Shown: positions 44,318 through 52,450 of the stretch, piece after piece
How the letters are laid out: each line of letters starts with the position of its first letter
Position numbering within the stretch: the stretch's first letter is position 1
Source: Planctomycetota bacterium
Lineage (GTDB): Bacteria; Planctomycetota; OFTM77
Direction of reading: 5' to 3'
Assembly (NCBI GenBank): GCA_029260795.1
Contig: JAJDCO010000094.1
Span: forward strand, 62,001-126,000
Length of the DNA stretch: 64,000 bases
Position numbers and translations under genes: made by a program
The notes under the pieces: model-generated
The model's input: the letters and a program-made list of their open reading frames with translations, nothing else
Database searches by the model: none
What the model was told of the DNA's origin: nothing

Positions 44318-46003
44318 TCACAGCCGTCGAAGATCTCCCGCTCCGACCAAGCCGTGGCGAATCAGTACCACCGGAATCGTGCCGTATGACAGCACGCGAT
44401 CGTGGAAGCGCTTGAGATCGAAGGCATCCCCTTCGGCTGCTTGCACGGCCTCTCGCAGCTCCATGAGCTGAAGAAAGCCGACGAAGTAGCTGAGCGGCCG
44501 AGTCGGATTGCCCAGGTACCGGCGCACCTCGGCCTCCGAGTTCTCTCGCGTGAGCCCCACCTCGCGCACCAGGTAGCTGACCGCGTCCCCGAAGCCCATC
44601 TCGCCCGTCTGCAGACGAATGTCGATCACCACGCGCGCCGCGCGCCAGGCCTGCATCTTGAGCTGGGCCATGCGAGTCTTTCGATCGAAGTGACCCTGCT
44701 CATACATGAGCTGCTCGGAGTAGAGGCCCCACCCCTCCGACATCACGGTGCTGTGATAGCGACGCCGCAGCGGGCTCGCCTTCTCCCGCGCGACCAGCCC
44801 CTGAAGATGATGGCCAGGCCAGATCTCGTGCACCGCCACCACGCGAGTCCAATAGAGGTTGTTGCCGCGGAGCCGCTCCCCGCGCTCCTCGGGAGACATC
44901 TGATCCGTGGGCGGGCTCACGAGGTACCGACCGACCCAGCGATCTCCATCGCGTCGTGTTCCGCCATAGCCTCCGAACGGGTAGGTCTGATTGGTGCGCC
45001 CGGTCGTCACGACGGTTTCGGCGTGGCGATGCGGCTCGACGATCGTCATGAGATCCTGATCGAGGATCAGCGCAAGGGCGCTCTCCATCTCCTTCTGAGC
45101 CACTTCGGGGAGATGCTCTGCCGAAGGATGGTCGCGCGACAACGTCTCCCACACCTCGTCGGCCGTCGCGCCCGGCACCAGCGAGCGAGCCACGGACTCC
45201 ATCTCACGCTGGATGCGGCGGAGGTGATTCTGCCCCATCACGACGAGGTCCGAGAGCGAGCGCTCGATCAGGTGCTGATGGCGAATTCGGAACTCCATCT
45301 CGCGGGCGCCCACCGGACGACCCCAGCGATCGCGCTCGGCCAGCTGTGGTCGAAGCACCGCCAGGGCTCGGCGCCTCGCCTCCAGGATCTTCGTGGCGCG
45401 CTGAGATCGCTTCTCCCAGTCGCTGAGGTCCGGGGCGTCCGCCGGCAGACTCGATGCCCAGCGCTCGATGCGATCGCCGGCTTGGTCGAGAAACCGCAGT
45501 GCCGGATCCACGAGATCGAGTCGAAGCGTCGCGGCTGGGGAAACCGGCGATCGCTCGATGGACGACAGCCAGCCGTCGAGGCGCCTTCCGACCGGGTCGG
45601 CTGACTTCTCTCCCTCGGGAAGCAAGAACCCGTTCACGGGTGCACCGATCACCGTCGCCAGGAGGGCGCGACGCTCGGAGGTGCCTTCGATGCGGTGACG
45701 CTCCTGAAGGAGCAGCTTGCTCAGGACGATGTGGTCGATCTGTTGCTCTCGATCGAGGGCGTCCCATTCGAGGGCGGCCAGCCGGCCCGACCAACCGTCG
45801 AGGCTGTCCAAGCGCGAGCGGCGTCGCTCCTCGAAGCGCTCCGCGATCGGATCCTCGCCCATGCCTCGTCCTCGGCCACCCGCGGCCAGGTACTCCGCCA
45901 CCAGCGCTTCGAGGGAGTCCTGGCCGGAGCGGGCCGGCGCCGCCAGAGTCAGAAGCAGTACGCCGGTCAATGCCAATGGCCATCGAATCAGAGTCGCACG
46001 CAT
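44318..46003 (-). CDS. Exported DUF885-family protein (metallopeptidase-like)
   Basis: A 561-residue protein with a signal peptide (LIRWPLALTGVLLLTLAAPARS). ATG 46003 has GGGAGG eight bases upstream; the longer frame to 46030 was rejected for that reason. The C-terminal half carries the DUF885 signatures VVAVHEIWPGHHLQG (a HExxxGH-type zinc site) and STVMSEGWGLYSEQLM, then the closing RRYLGNPTRPLSYFVG. DUF885 proteins resemble gluzincin peptidases structurally and are usually periplasmic or secreted. Substrates are unproven for most members. The gene stands alone between the beta-helix gene and a stretch with one small ORF. Confidence 0.88.
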   Translation of the reverse strand: MRATLIRWPLALTGVLLLTLAAPARSGQDSLEALVAEYLAAGGRGRGMGEDPIAERFEERRRSRLDSLDGWSGRLAALEWDALDREQQIDHIVLSKLLLQERHRIEGTSERRALLATVIGAPVNGFLLPEGEKSADPVGRRLDGWLSSIERSPVSPAATLRLDLVDPALRFLDQAGDRIERWASSLPADAPDLSDWEKRSQRATKILEARRRALAVLRPQLAERDRWGRPVGAREMEFRIRHQHLIERSLSDLVVMGQNHLRRIQREMESVARSLVPGATADEVWETLSRDHPSAEHLPEVAQKEMESALALILDQDLMTIVEPHRHAETVVTTGRTNQTYPFGGYGGTRRDGDRWVGRYLVSPPTDQMSPEERGERLRGNNLYWTRVVAVHEIWPGHHLQGLVAREKASPLRRRYHSTVMSEGWGLYSEQLMYEQGHFDRKTRMAQLKMQAWRAARVVIDIRLQTGEMGFGDAVSYLVREVGLTRENSEAEVRRYLGNPTRPLSYFVGFLQLMELREAVQAAEGDAFDLKRFHDRVLSYGTIPVVLIRHGLVGAGDLRRL

Positions 46004-46254
46004 GGATCGAGCCTCCCGGGAGATGAGCACGTCAACGGTCGCTGCTCACCGTACGGATCCACGCCGCTCTCGACCAGACCCCAGCCCGGAGCGGACGAGG
46101 CATCGATCCGTGTCGTGGTGGGAAACCGGTGGGATCCGGGGAAGGCTTGTCTCGGTGGAGGTCGGATGCGAGAGCATCGCGGTGCTCGGGGCGGGAAGAG
46201 GACCCGAGAATGCCGCCTGCCGAGCGGTCGTTCTCAGCGTCTCGAGTGACGAGA

Positions 46255-46434
46255 TCAGCTGTGGGCAACCCGCGCGCAGCGTGGGCAGGAGCTGCAATGC
46301 CCGCCGCCGGTGTCGGTGCAGACGCCCTCGTAGCAGCTCGAGCACCAATGACGGGCTCGATTGCCGGACGTCCGCTTCGCCGATCGCGTGCGGATGGCGA
46401 AGACAGCCGACAGCAACAGGAAGATGCGATGCAT
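46255..46434 (-). CDS. Possible 59-residue cysteine-rich protein
   Basis: A short ORF from ATG 46434 to TGA 46257-46255. A basic and hydrophobic start (MHRIFLLLSAVFAI) looks like an export signal or membrane anchor. The rest contains seven Cys: C31-SS-C34, C39, C47-SS-C50-PR-C53 (CSSCYEGVC and CSSCPRC), a double CxxC arrangement that would fit a zinc knuckle or disulfide-linked secreted peptide. GGAG lies about ten bases upstream of the ATG, which is weak. It is the only frame in this 700-base gap whose product looks like a protein. I do not recognise a family. Confidence 0.4.
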   Translation of the reverse strand: MHRIFLLLSAVFAIRTRSAKRTSGNRARHWCSSCYEGVCTDTGGGHCSSCPRCARVAHS

Positions 46435-46732
46435 GGGATCGAACTCCGAGGGGGGAATCGCCGGTACGATCGCCAGGCCGCGGTACCGGCACCTCGTCCT
46501 CTTCGGTCACTCGATGGTGAGCACCCAAGACGAAGGTCGCCACGACGACCGTCTGCATCGAATGGAGGAGAAAGGCAGATTCCGAGTGCGGAGCTCTCGC
46601 GAGGAGAACCGCCCGAAGCCACTCTACCTGAATCTCCGCCATACGCGAGAACGAGCGGGCATTGCTGCCCCCGCTGTTGAAAGTAGACCTCTCGCACCCT
46701 CGTTGATTCTTCTCCTCCGTATCCCTCGTGGC
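46435..46732. other. Intergenic sequence without a recognisable gene
   Basis: Between the end of the rlmN-like gene and the small cysteine-rich ORF. Frames here are long only because of base composition; their products have no protein-like pattern. I see no hairpin with a T run. Confidence 0.4.
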
Positions 46733-47770
46733 TCACCCCCACCGAGCCGCCAGCTGCCCACACCCCGAGCCCATGTCCTTGCCCCCGCTGTGTCGCACCT
46801 TGATGGGACGGTTCAGAATGCGCAGCTTCTTCGTGAACGCGTGTAGGCTCTCGGTCGTCGGTGGCTCCAGCTCCGGAGCAGCGGCGATCGGGTTGAACGG
46901 CACCACATCGACGATGTACGGCACCTCGCCCAGCAGCTCACCGATTGCCTGCACGTCCTCCCAGTCGAGATTGCGATTCTCGATCGCGACGTACTGGATC
47001 GTGACCCAGCGCCGCGTGCCGAGCGACGAGGCATAGCGTCGGATGGCGTCCGCCAGCTCGGCGAGAGGGAACCGGTCCGTGATGGGCATCAGGGCTCGCC
47101 GCTTCTCAGGGATCGCCGACGTGAGACTGAATGCCAATCGATAGGGTCGTCGCTCATCGATGAAGCGGTGGATCTGCGGCACCAAGCCCACCGTGGAGAT
47201 CGTGATGCGCCGCGCCGAGATGCCTGCCGCTCGCCGCTCGTGAAAGATGTCCGCGGCCGCCAGCACTCGCTCGTAGTTGTGGAACGGCTCGCCCATGCCC
47301 ATGAACACGACATCGGTGATCCGCCGGCCCGAGCGCTCCTGAGCTCGGTACAGCTGGTCGACGATCTCCCAGGTCCCCAGCTGACGCTGGAGCCCTATCG
47401 AGGCGGTCTCACAGAAGCGGCAAGCCATCGCGCAGCCGGCCTGCGACGAGACGCACAAGGTCGCATTGCCCCAATGCGGAATGAGTACCGACTCGATCGT
47501 TCGTTGGTCCGGAAGCCGCAGCAGCAAGTTGAGCGTGCCATCCACGCCCGAGACACGCTCGTCGGCGATGGAGAGGGACGGGAGCGAGAAGGTGCGCCGA
47601 ATCTCGTCGATCCGACGCGGAAGCTTCCCTTCGAGCCCCTTCCAGCTCGTCCGTCCGTCGGCATGCGCCCAAAGGTAAGCTCGCCGAACGGCTTCATCGG
47701 AGAGTCCCGATTCGGCGACGGCCTGTCGGATCTGTTCGAAGGTGCCGCTCTTGATATCGACCGGATTCAT
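46733..47770 (-). CDS. RlmN/Cfr-like radical SAM rRNA/tRNA methyltransferase
   Basis: A 345-residue class A radical SAM methyltransferase. The cluster motif CxxxCxxC is CAMACRFC (Cys113, Cys117, Cys120). The preceding LCVSSQAG supplies the Cys (106) equivalent to Cys118 of Escherichia coli RlmN, and Cys337 in SGCGQLA supplies the methylated Cys near the C-terminus, so both catalytic cysteines are present. RlmN methylates C2 of adenosine in 23S rRNA and tRNA. The tail SGGKDMGSGCGQL departs from the usual 'DIDAACGQL', so this may be a divergent paralogue rather than the main RlmN. Start ATG 47770, weak ribosome site; divergent from arfB with 113 bases between. Confidence 0.87.
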   Translation of the reverse strand: MNPVDIKSGTFEQIRQAVAESGLSDEAVRRAYLWAHADGRTSWKGLEGKLPRRIDEIRRTFSLPSLSIADERVSGVDGTLNLLLRLPDQRTIESVLIPHWGNATLCVSSQAGCAMACRFCETASIGLQRQLGTWEIVDQLYRAQERSGRRITDVVFMGMGEPFHNYERVLAAADIFHERRAAGISARRITISTVGLVPQIHRFIDERRPYRLAFSLTSAIPEKRRALMPITDRFPLAELADAIRRYASSLGTRRWVTIQYVAIENRNLDWEDVQAIGELLGEVPYIVDVVPFNPIAAAPELEPPTTESLHAFTKKLRILNRPIKVRHSGGKDMGSGCGQLAARWG

Positions 47771-47883
47771 GGTCGTCGCTCGAACGAAGGCTTGGTGCCG
47801 AAGCCCCCCCTGACCGACAATGCCCTCAGATGCGGTCGTGGCCTCGCGCGAGGCGAGACCGACTCTTACGAGGCAGGAGAGCC

Positions 47884-48321
47884 GTGCAAGCCAGCGACGA
47901 CCGAGATCTGATGGTGAAGCCGGGGGTCATTATCCCCGTCGCCGACCTGAGCTACCGATTCTCCCGCTCGGGCGGCCCGGGCGGGCAGAACGTAAACAAA
48001 GTCGAAACCAAGGTCGAGCTGCGAATCGACCTCAACACCTGCCAAGGACTCTCCGACGCCCAACGCCAGCGCCTCAAGCAGAAGCTCGCCCATCGCTTGG
48101 TCCAAGGCCATCAGCTGGTTGTCACCTCCGACAGTCACCGAAGTCGCGAGCGCAATCGCCAAGAGGCCCGCGAGCGCACGACCGAGCTCATTTCCAAAGC
48201 ACTCGAGAGGCCTCGCCCCCGCAAGAAGACCCGCCCCACTCGCGCCTCCAAGGAGCGTCGCATCGAGGCCAAGAAGCAGCGATCCCAGACCAAGCGCCAA
48301 CGCAAGAACCCCGACCACTGA
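47884..48321 (+). CDS. arfB: Peptidyl-tRNA hydrolase ArfB (alternative ribosome rescue)
   Basis: A 145-residue protein. The GGQ release-factor loop is SRSGGPGGQNVNKVETKVEL, followed by TSDSHRSRERNRQEARERT. The C-terminal 40 residues are extremely basic (RPRKKTRPTRASKERRIEAKKQ), the tail that enters the empty mRNA channel of stalled ribosomes. ArfB hydrolyses peptidyl-tRNA on non-stop ribosomes. GTG 47884 has AGGAG four bases upstream and was chosen; ATG 47911 is an alternative that loses nine residues of unclear value. It is a single-gene unit facing away from the rlmN-like gene. Confidence 0.92.
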   Translation: MQASDDRDLMVKPGVIIPVADLSYRFSRSGGPGGQNVNKVETKVELRIDLNTCQGLSDAQRQRLKQKLAHRLVQGHQLVVTSDSHRSRERNRQEARERTTELISKALERPRPRKKTRPTRASKERRIEAKKQRSQTKRQRKNPDH

Positions 48322-48350
48322 GAACGCCCACGCATCGGGAGGTACAGGTT

Positions 48351-48381
48351 GCGCCCCTTCAGGGCTGCCCCTTCGGGGCGC
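48351..48381 (+). terminator. Possible hairpin after arfB
   Basis: GCGCCCC (48351-48357) pairs with GGGGCGC (48375-48381), with a partly pairing inner region. No T run follows, so it may stabilise the 3' end rather than terminate. Confidence 0.35.
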
Positions 48382-48407
48382 GCGTGAGCGGCCGGTCACA
48401 CCTCGAG

Positions 48408-48466
48408 CGACCGATTGCACATCAGACGACCGATCACGGTTCGGGGCGTCCGATCACAAATCGGGG
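48408..48466. repeat. Three degenerate ~20-bp direct repeats
   Basis: CGACCGATTGCACATCAGA (48408-48426), CGACCGATCACGGTTCGGGG (48427-48446) and CGTCCGATCACAAATCGGGG (48447-48466) lie head to tail in the convergent spacer between arfB and the LamG/peroxidase gene. Copies two and three are the most alike. Confidence 0.55.
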
Positions 48467-48580
48467 TCTCCATTCGCATCCTCGGGTGAACGATCAAACC
48501 GAAGGGCTCGACGCGAACGGTCAACGCGGTGACGTCGGGATATCGATTGCGAGGCCCAACGGGCCGGAAATCATCCAGCC

Positions 48581-48619
48581 CCAGGGATCGCGGGGCGCGG
48601 AGCGCCCCGCGATCCCTGG
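48581..48619. repeat. Perfect 18-bp inverted repeat with 3-base loop
   Basis: CCAGGGATCGCGGGGCGC (48581-48598) is followed by GGA and then its exact reverse complement (48602-48619). It is extremely stable. It lies about 80 bases beyond the stop of the leftward LamG gene and about 260 beyond arfB. A smaller GCGCCC/GGGCGC hairpin is at 48665-48681. No T runs, so not a standard terminator. Confidence 0.75.
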
Positions 48620-48701
48620 CGTACACCGGCGATTCAACCGATTGCCCCGAGAATGAATCCCCACGCGCCCTAAAGGGGCGCCATCGGTGCCTCGAATCCG
48701 A

Positions 48702-51700
48702 TCATTGCCAGGGGCTCACGTGGTCGTAGACCGAGTCGACGTTCGATTTGAGCCCGTTGGCGAGGAAGGCGGCGAGGTCGGCCTTTTGCCCAGCGGTGAG
48801 ATGCAGCGCGCGCACGTTGTGGGCGACCGATCGGTTGGGTCCCTGCACGTCTCGAAAGAGGCCGCCCAGGCTGTAGCTGTCGATGACCGCGCCGATGTCG
48901 TGAATCCCCGCATGACCGAGCAGCGTCGCACGTCGATCCAGGTCCCGGAGGCCGGGCGTCTTGAAGGCACCCCGGTCCGGGTCCCGATCCGTGACCTCGA
49001 AGCGGCCCGTGTCGGCCGCCGTGGCGCCGAGATCGAAGAGTCCGATGTTGTGGAAGCGGTTGTCGCTCAGGTTCGCGCCCGAGTGGCAGGCGACGCAGTT
49101 GCTCATGAAGATGCCGAGCCCATTGCGCTCGGCGGGTGTGAGGGCCGCAGCGTCGCCACGCTGGTGTCGATCCAAGGGAGCGTCGCCGACGATCAAGCTG
49201 CGGACATAGGTCGCGAGCGCCTGCGAGAGATCGTTCCGCGTGAACTCGACGGCGCCGTGTCCGAACGCGCCCTGAACGGACGAGTCGTAGTCGGCCGGGT
49301 TCGACCGAACGACCTGGACCGCCGCATCGACCGAGCTGGCCATCTCGACCGGGTCCTCGATCGGCATGAGCACTTGAGCCTCGAGAGAGTCCGCCCGGCC
49401 GTCACGGAAGAATCGATCACCCGGCTTCTGAAAAACTAGATTGACGATGTGCGGCGAGTGCCTTCTTCCCCGCACTCCGCCGACTCCCTGGCTCGTTCCC
49501 ACCGGATCGGGATCCCCGAAGCCCGCGGCCGGCTGATGGCAGGAAGCACACGAGATACTCCCGTCCTGAGAGAGGCGAGAGTCGAAGAAGAGAAGGTGAC
49601 CCAGGTCGACCTTCTCCTGAGTCGCGGGATTGTCGGCGGGCACGAACGCTTCGTCCGGATCGTGTCCGGCCGCTTGAATCCAGGCGCTCAGCACACCGAG
49701 CGTGTCTTGACCGGCAGGCCCCGAGTCAACGCGTGAGACCTCGCGCAGAGCCGCCTCCCGGATCTCCTCGGGACGGAGCCGTCGATTCGAGATGGCGATC
49801 TCATCGAGGACCATCACCCGATCCGACGCCGCTCCCAGACCGCCCGGACCGAAGCTCGTTCGCTCGGCGGAGTGATGAAGGCCGACGAGCTGCGAGGCGA
49901 TGGAGGGGGACTGGAATACCGTCACCAACGAGCCATTCACCCAGATGTCGATTCGGGCGCGGTCGGTGCTCGCCTCGGCGGACAGCTGAACGACGACGTG
50001 GTACCAGCTCCCCACCCGGAAGCCCTGGTTCGTCTTTGCCCGTGCCGTGACGGTGCCGCCCACGGCCGTGTCCGCATTGACTTGGACGGTCAGGTTGGGC
50101 GTCTTGCCGCCGACGGCGATCTCGTAGGCGGGACCTCGGGCCAAGACCCGCCCGGTGTTGTCGGCCAGAGGCCTGTACCAGAAGTGAACGGCGAGCTCGT
50201 CGTCGTAGTCCGAGAGGGCACCCGGTCGCGAGTGGAGTCCCTCTCTCACGAGGATCTCCCCGTCCGAGGAGAGATACACGCCCTGCCCGACCCGGCCGAT
50301 CTGCAGCTCCCGCTCGTGATCCCCCAGCGGACCGTCGTAGGCCCCGAAGGGATCGTTGAATGGATAGAAGGCTCCACCGGCGCCCGCGCCACCGAAGTTG
50401 AGATCGATCTGCAGATTGTTCCCCGAGACGTCGGGCGCTTTCGTGAAGTCCGTCAACAGCGTCGTACCGTAGCGAGCATAGTTCTCACCGGGGGGCGGCA
50501 CCGGAGGCTGGTTCGGGTGCGGTGCCCCCGAGTTGTCGGGATCGAACTGAAGATCTTCGAGCCACGGGCCCGAGGCGATCAGGCCCGAGTAGAGCAGGTA
50601 GTGCCCCATCTCCTCGGCATGAGAGACCGTGCCCGCCGTCGTCCCGTGTGCCCGGCCGAAGAACGAGATCCCGCCGAGCTGGTTTCCGGCCTTTAGATAC
50701 ATCATCGTCAGCTTCGATTCGGGCCGCACGCGAACGTGATCGAAGTGGGACACCGGCAAGCGACGAGTCGGGCTCCAGGGACCGTCGAGACGGAAAGCCG
50801 ACTGCGTCACGCGAGCCAAGGCCCGTCGCGTCTCGTTCAAGGGAGAGTCGATGATCTTCATTTGATGATAAGAAGCTTCCCCATCTCGGGCCACGAGGCC
50901 TTCCCCGATGATCGCGAAGCCCGCCCGTCGATGCGGAGAGCCGTAGTAGTCGCTCGGAGGTGAGCAGGAGTTTCCGGCCAAGCAGAAGTCGATCCCGCCG
51001 CTCCGATGAATCGCACTCGTCACCGCATTGAGGTCGAGGTAGTCCCCGACTCCCTTCGAGGTGCTCATCGCAAGATAGCCGCCGTCGAGGCTGATCCAAG
51101 GATACGCGCCGCCGACCGGCTCACCGGGCTCGTAGACGTGGTCTCCCAGCGGCGAGAGGATCTTGTGCCGGAAGATCGGATAACGCTCGCCGTAGGTCAG
51201 AGGCGGACGGCTGTCCGAGCCCGGACCGTAGGTCATGGGAACCGGCAGGTCCCGGTAGCTCACCAAGCTCGAGAGGTGCTCGGGCTCACTGAATCGGAGC
51301 GGGTGTGCCGGATTCTCGGGATCCGCGAAGGAGCCTTGAAGGCGGCGGGAGAAGACGACGTGATTCGAGCCCGGTCTGGGCCCGGACGGATCGTTGGTGT
51401 ACCGATTCATCTGCGTGTGAAAGACGAGGACGTTGCCGTCTCGCGTGATTCCAGGCTCGAAGCCGCGGAGGACCGTGCGCGCACTCGGCAGGCTGCCCGG
51501 CGTCTGCAGAACGGCGAACGTGCTGTGATCCACGCCACCGCCGACGATGGCCGTCGGGATGCGCTGCCCACCCGGTCCGCTCTCGAACTTCACCGTCAGT
51601 CGCCCGAGGCCCGTCACGAGTCGCTGCCGTTCATCCGTCGCATGGAAGTCGTGGCTCGGATCGAAGTCCGCGTCATGCGTGTCGGGAGCGTGCACGACCG

Positions 51701-52349
51701 TGGCGAGCAGGAGGAAATCGTAGGTCATGTGCAAGGTGCCGTCGGGTGCGCCGCCGACCGCGTCCGAGAGGTACGGGTTCTCGGAGGTCCGCTCTGGATT
51801 GGGCACGATGACCGAATGAAAGAGCCGCGTCAGCCCGGTCCCCACACCCGCGGGGTTGTCCCGGGGATCGTCGAGCGCGATCTTGAAGTCCGGTGTGAAA
51901 AGGGGCTTGTCATGGACGTAGAAACCGGTCGGCGAGTGGTACCAGAGCGCTTTCCACAAGGGGAAGCCCTGCGGGTGGTCGCCCGCCTCGTCGCTCGAGA
52001 AGCTCCAACCGACGGTGCCGCTCTCGTGGGAGGTGAAGTTCCGGTAGTCGATCGTCTGAGCGACGAGTCCGTAGTAGACCAAGCCGCCCTCGATGACGGT
52101 CTTCGGCGAGAAGCGAATCAACCCGTCCCACGAGATCATCGGTTGCCCCGACGCGTTCTCCACGTTCGCCTCGTACTCGCCCGACTCGGGGACGAACGAG
52201 TAGTCGGGAAGCAGCCGCCGGACCTGGACGCCTCGATCGGCCGGCAGAGGAGGCAGCGTCGCCTTGTCTCCGCTGCAGTTGGATGGCGCGATCGACGTGA
52301 CAGCGATCAGGAGGATTGAAACGGATCCGATCGGAAGCAGAGCTCGCAT
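48702..52349 (-). CDS. Secreted LamG / di-haem cytochrome c peroxidase fusion
   Basis: A 1,215-residue exported protein. ATG 52349 starts a hydrophobic signal (LPIGSVSILLIAVTSIA); the longer frame to 52403 adds nothing recognisable. Residues about 40-650 form a large unrecognised N-terminal region that reads as beta-rich (SRRLQGSFADPENP, YPWISLDGGYLAMST) and resembles a domain without a name. A concanavalin/LamG-like sandwich follows (about 680-880; AVHFWYRPLADNTGRVLARG, IDIWVNGSLVTVFQS). The C-terminal 330 residues are a di-haem peroxidase/MauG domain, with haem motifs CASCHQ and CVACHSG and DRFFRDGRADSLEAQ. Fusing a binding domain to a peroxidase suggests oxidation of a bound polymer. No ribosome site is evident before the start. 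Confidence 0.86.
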   Translation of the reverse strand: MRALLPIGSVSILLIAVTSIAPSNCSGDKATLPPLPADRGVQVRRLLPDYSFVPESGEYEANVENASGQPMISWDGLIRFSPKTVIEGGLVYYGLVAQTIDYRNFTSHESGTVGWSFSSDEAGDHPQGFPLWKALWYHSPTGFYVHDKPLFTPDFKIALDDPRDNPAGVGTGLTRLFHSVIVPNPERTSENPYLSDAVGGAPDGTLHMTYDFLLLATVVHAPDTHDADFDPSHDFHATDERQRLVTGLGRLTVKFESGPGGQRIPTAIVGGGVDHSTFAVLQTPGSLPSARTVLRGFEPGITRDGNVLVFHTQMNRYTNDPSGPRPGSNHVVFSRRLQGSFADPENPAHPLRFSEPEHLSSLVSYRDLPVPMTYGPGSDSRPPLTYGERYPIFRHKILSPLGDHVYEPGEPVGGAYPWISLDGGYLAMSTSKGVGDYLDLNAVTSAIHRSGGIDFCLAGNSCSPPSDYYGSPHRRAGFAIIGEGLVARDGEASYHQMKIIDSPLNETRRALARVTQSAFRLDGPWSPTRRLPVSHFDHVRVRPESKLTMMYLKAGNQLGGISFFGRAHGTTAGTVSHAEEMGHYLLYSGLIASGPWLEDLQFDPDNSGAPHPNQPPVPPPGENYARYGTTLLTDFTKAPDVSGNNLQIDLNFGGAGAGGAFYPFNDPFGAYDGPLGDHERELQIGRVGQGVYLSSDGEILVREGLHSRPGALSDYDDELAVHFWYRPLADNTGRVLARGPAYEIAVGGKTPNLTVQVNADTAVGGTVTARAKTNQGFRVGSWYHVVVQLSAEASTDRARIDIWVNGSLVTVFQSPSIASQLVGLHHSAERTSFGPGGLGAASDRVMVLDEIAISNRRLRPEEIREAALREVSRVDSGPAGQDTLGVLSAWIQAAGHDPDEAFVPADNPATQEKVDLGHLLFFDSRLSQDGSISCASCHQPAAGFGDPDPVGTSQGVGGVRGRRHSPHIVNLVFQKPGDRFFRDGRADSLEAQVLMPIEDPVEMASSVDAAVQVVRSNPADYDSSVQGAFGHGAVEFTRNDLSQALATYVRSLIVGDAPLDRHQRGDAAALTPAERNGLGIFMSNCVACHSGANLSDNRFHNIGLFDLGATAADTGRFEVTDRDPDRGAFKTPGLRDLDRRATLLGHAGIHDIGAVIDSYSLGGLFRDVQGPNRSVAHNVRALHLTAGQKADLAAFLANGLKSNVDSVYDHVSPWQ

Positions 52350-52450
52350 AGGTGTGTCCGAAATCGCGCAGGGGAGATGTTCGCGGCCTTCTGGGTGGCC
52401 CAATGCTACGGAGCCCCGACCTCCAGGTCAAACGGGTCGACGTGCCCTCT

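Noticed and set aside
46032..46763. Overlapping long frames between the DUF885 and rlmN-like genes
   Set aside because: Products are Arg/Ser/Pro-rich with no pattern; only the 59-residue frame in this gap looks plausible.
48408..48466. CRISPR-like array in the arfB spacer
   Set aside because: The three repeats are contiguous without spacers and too degenerate; no cas gene is present.
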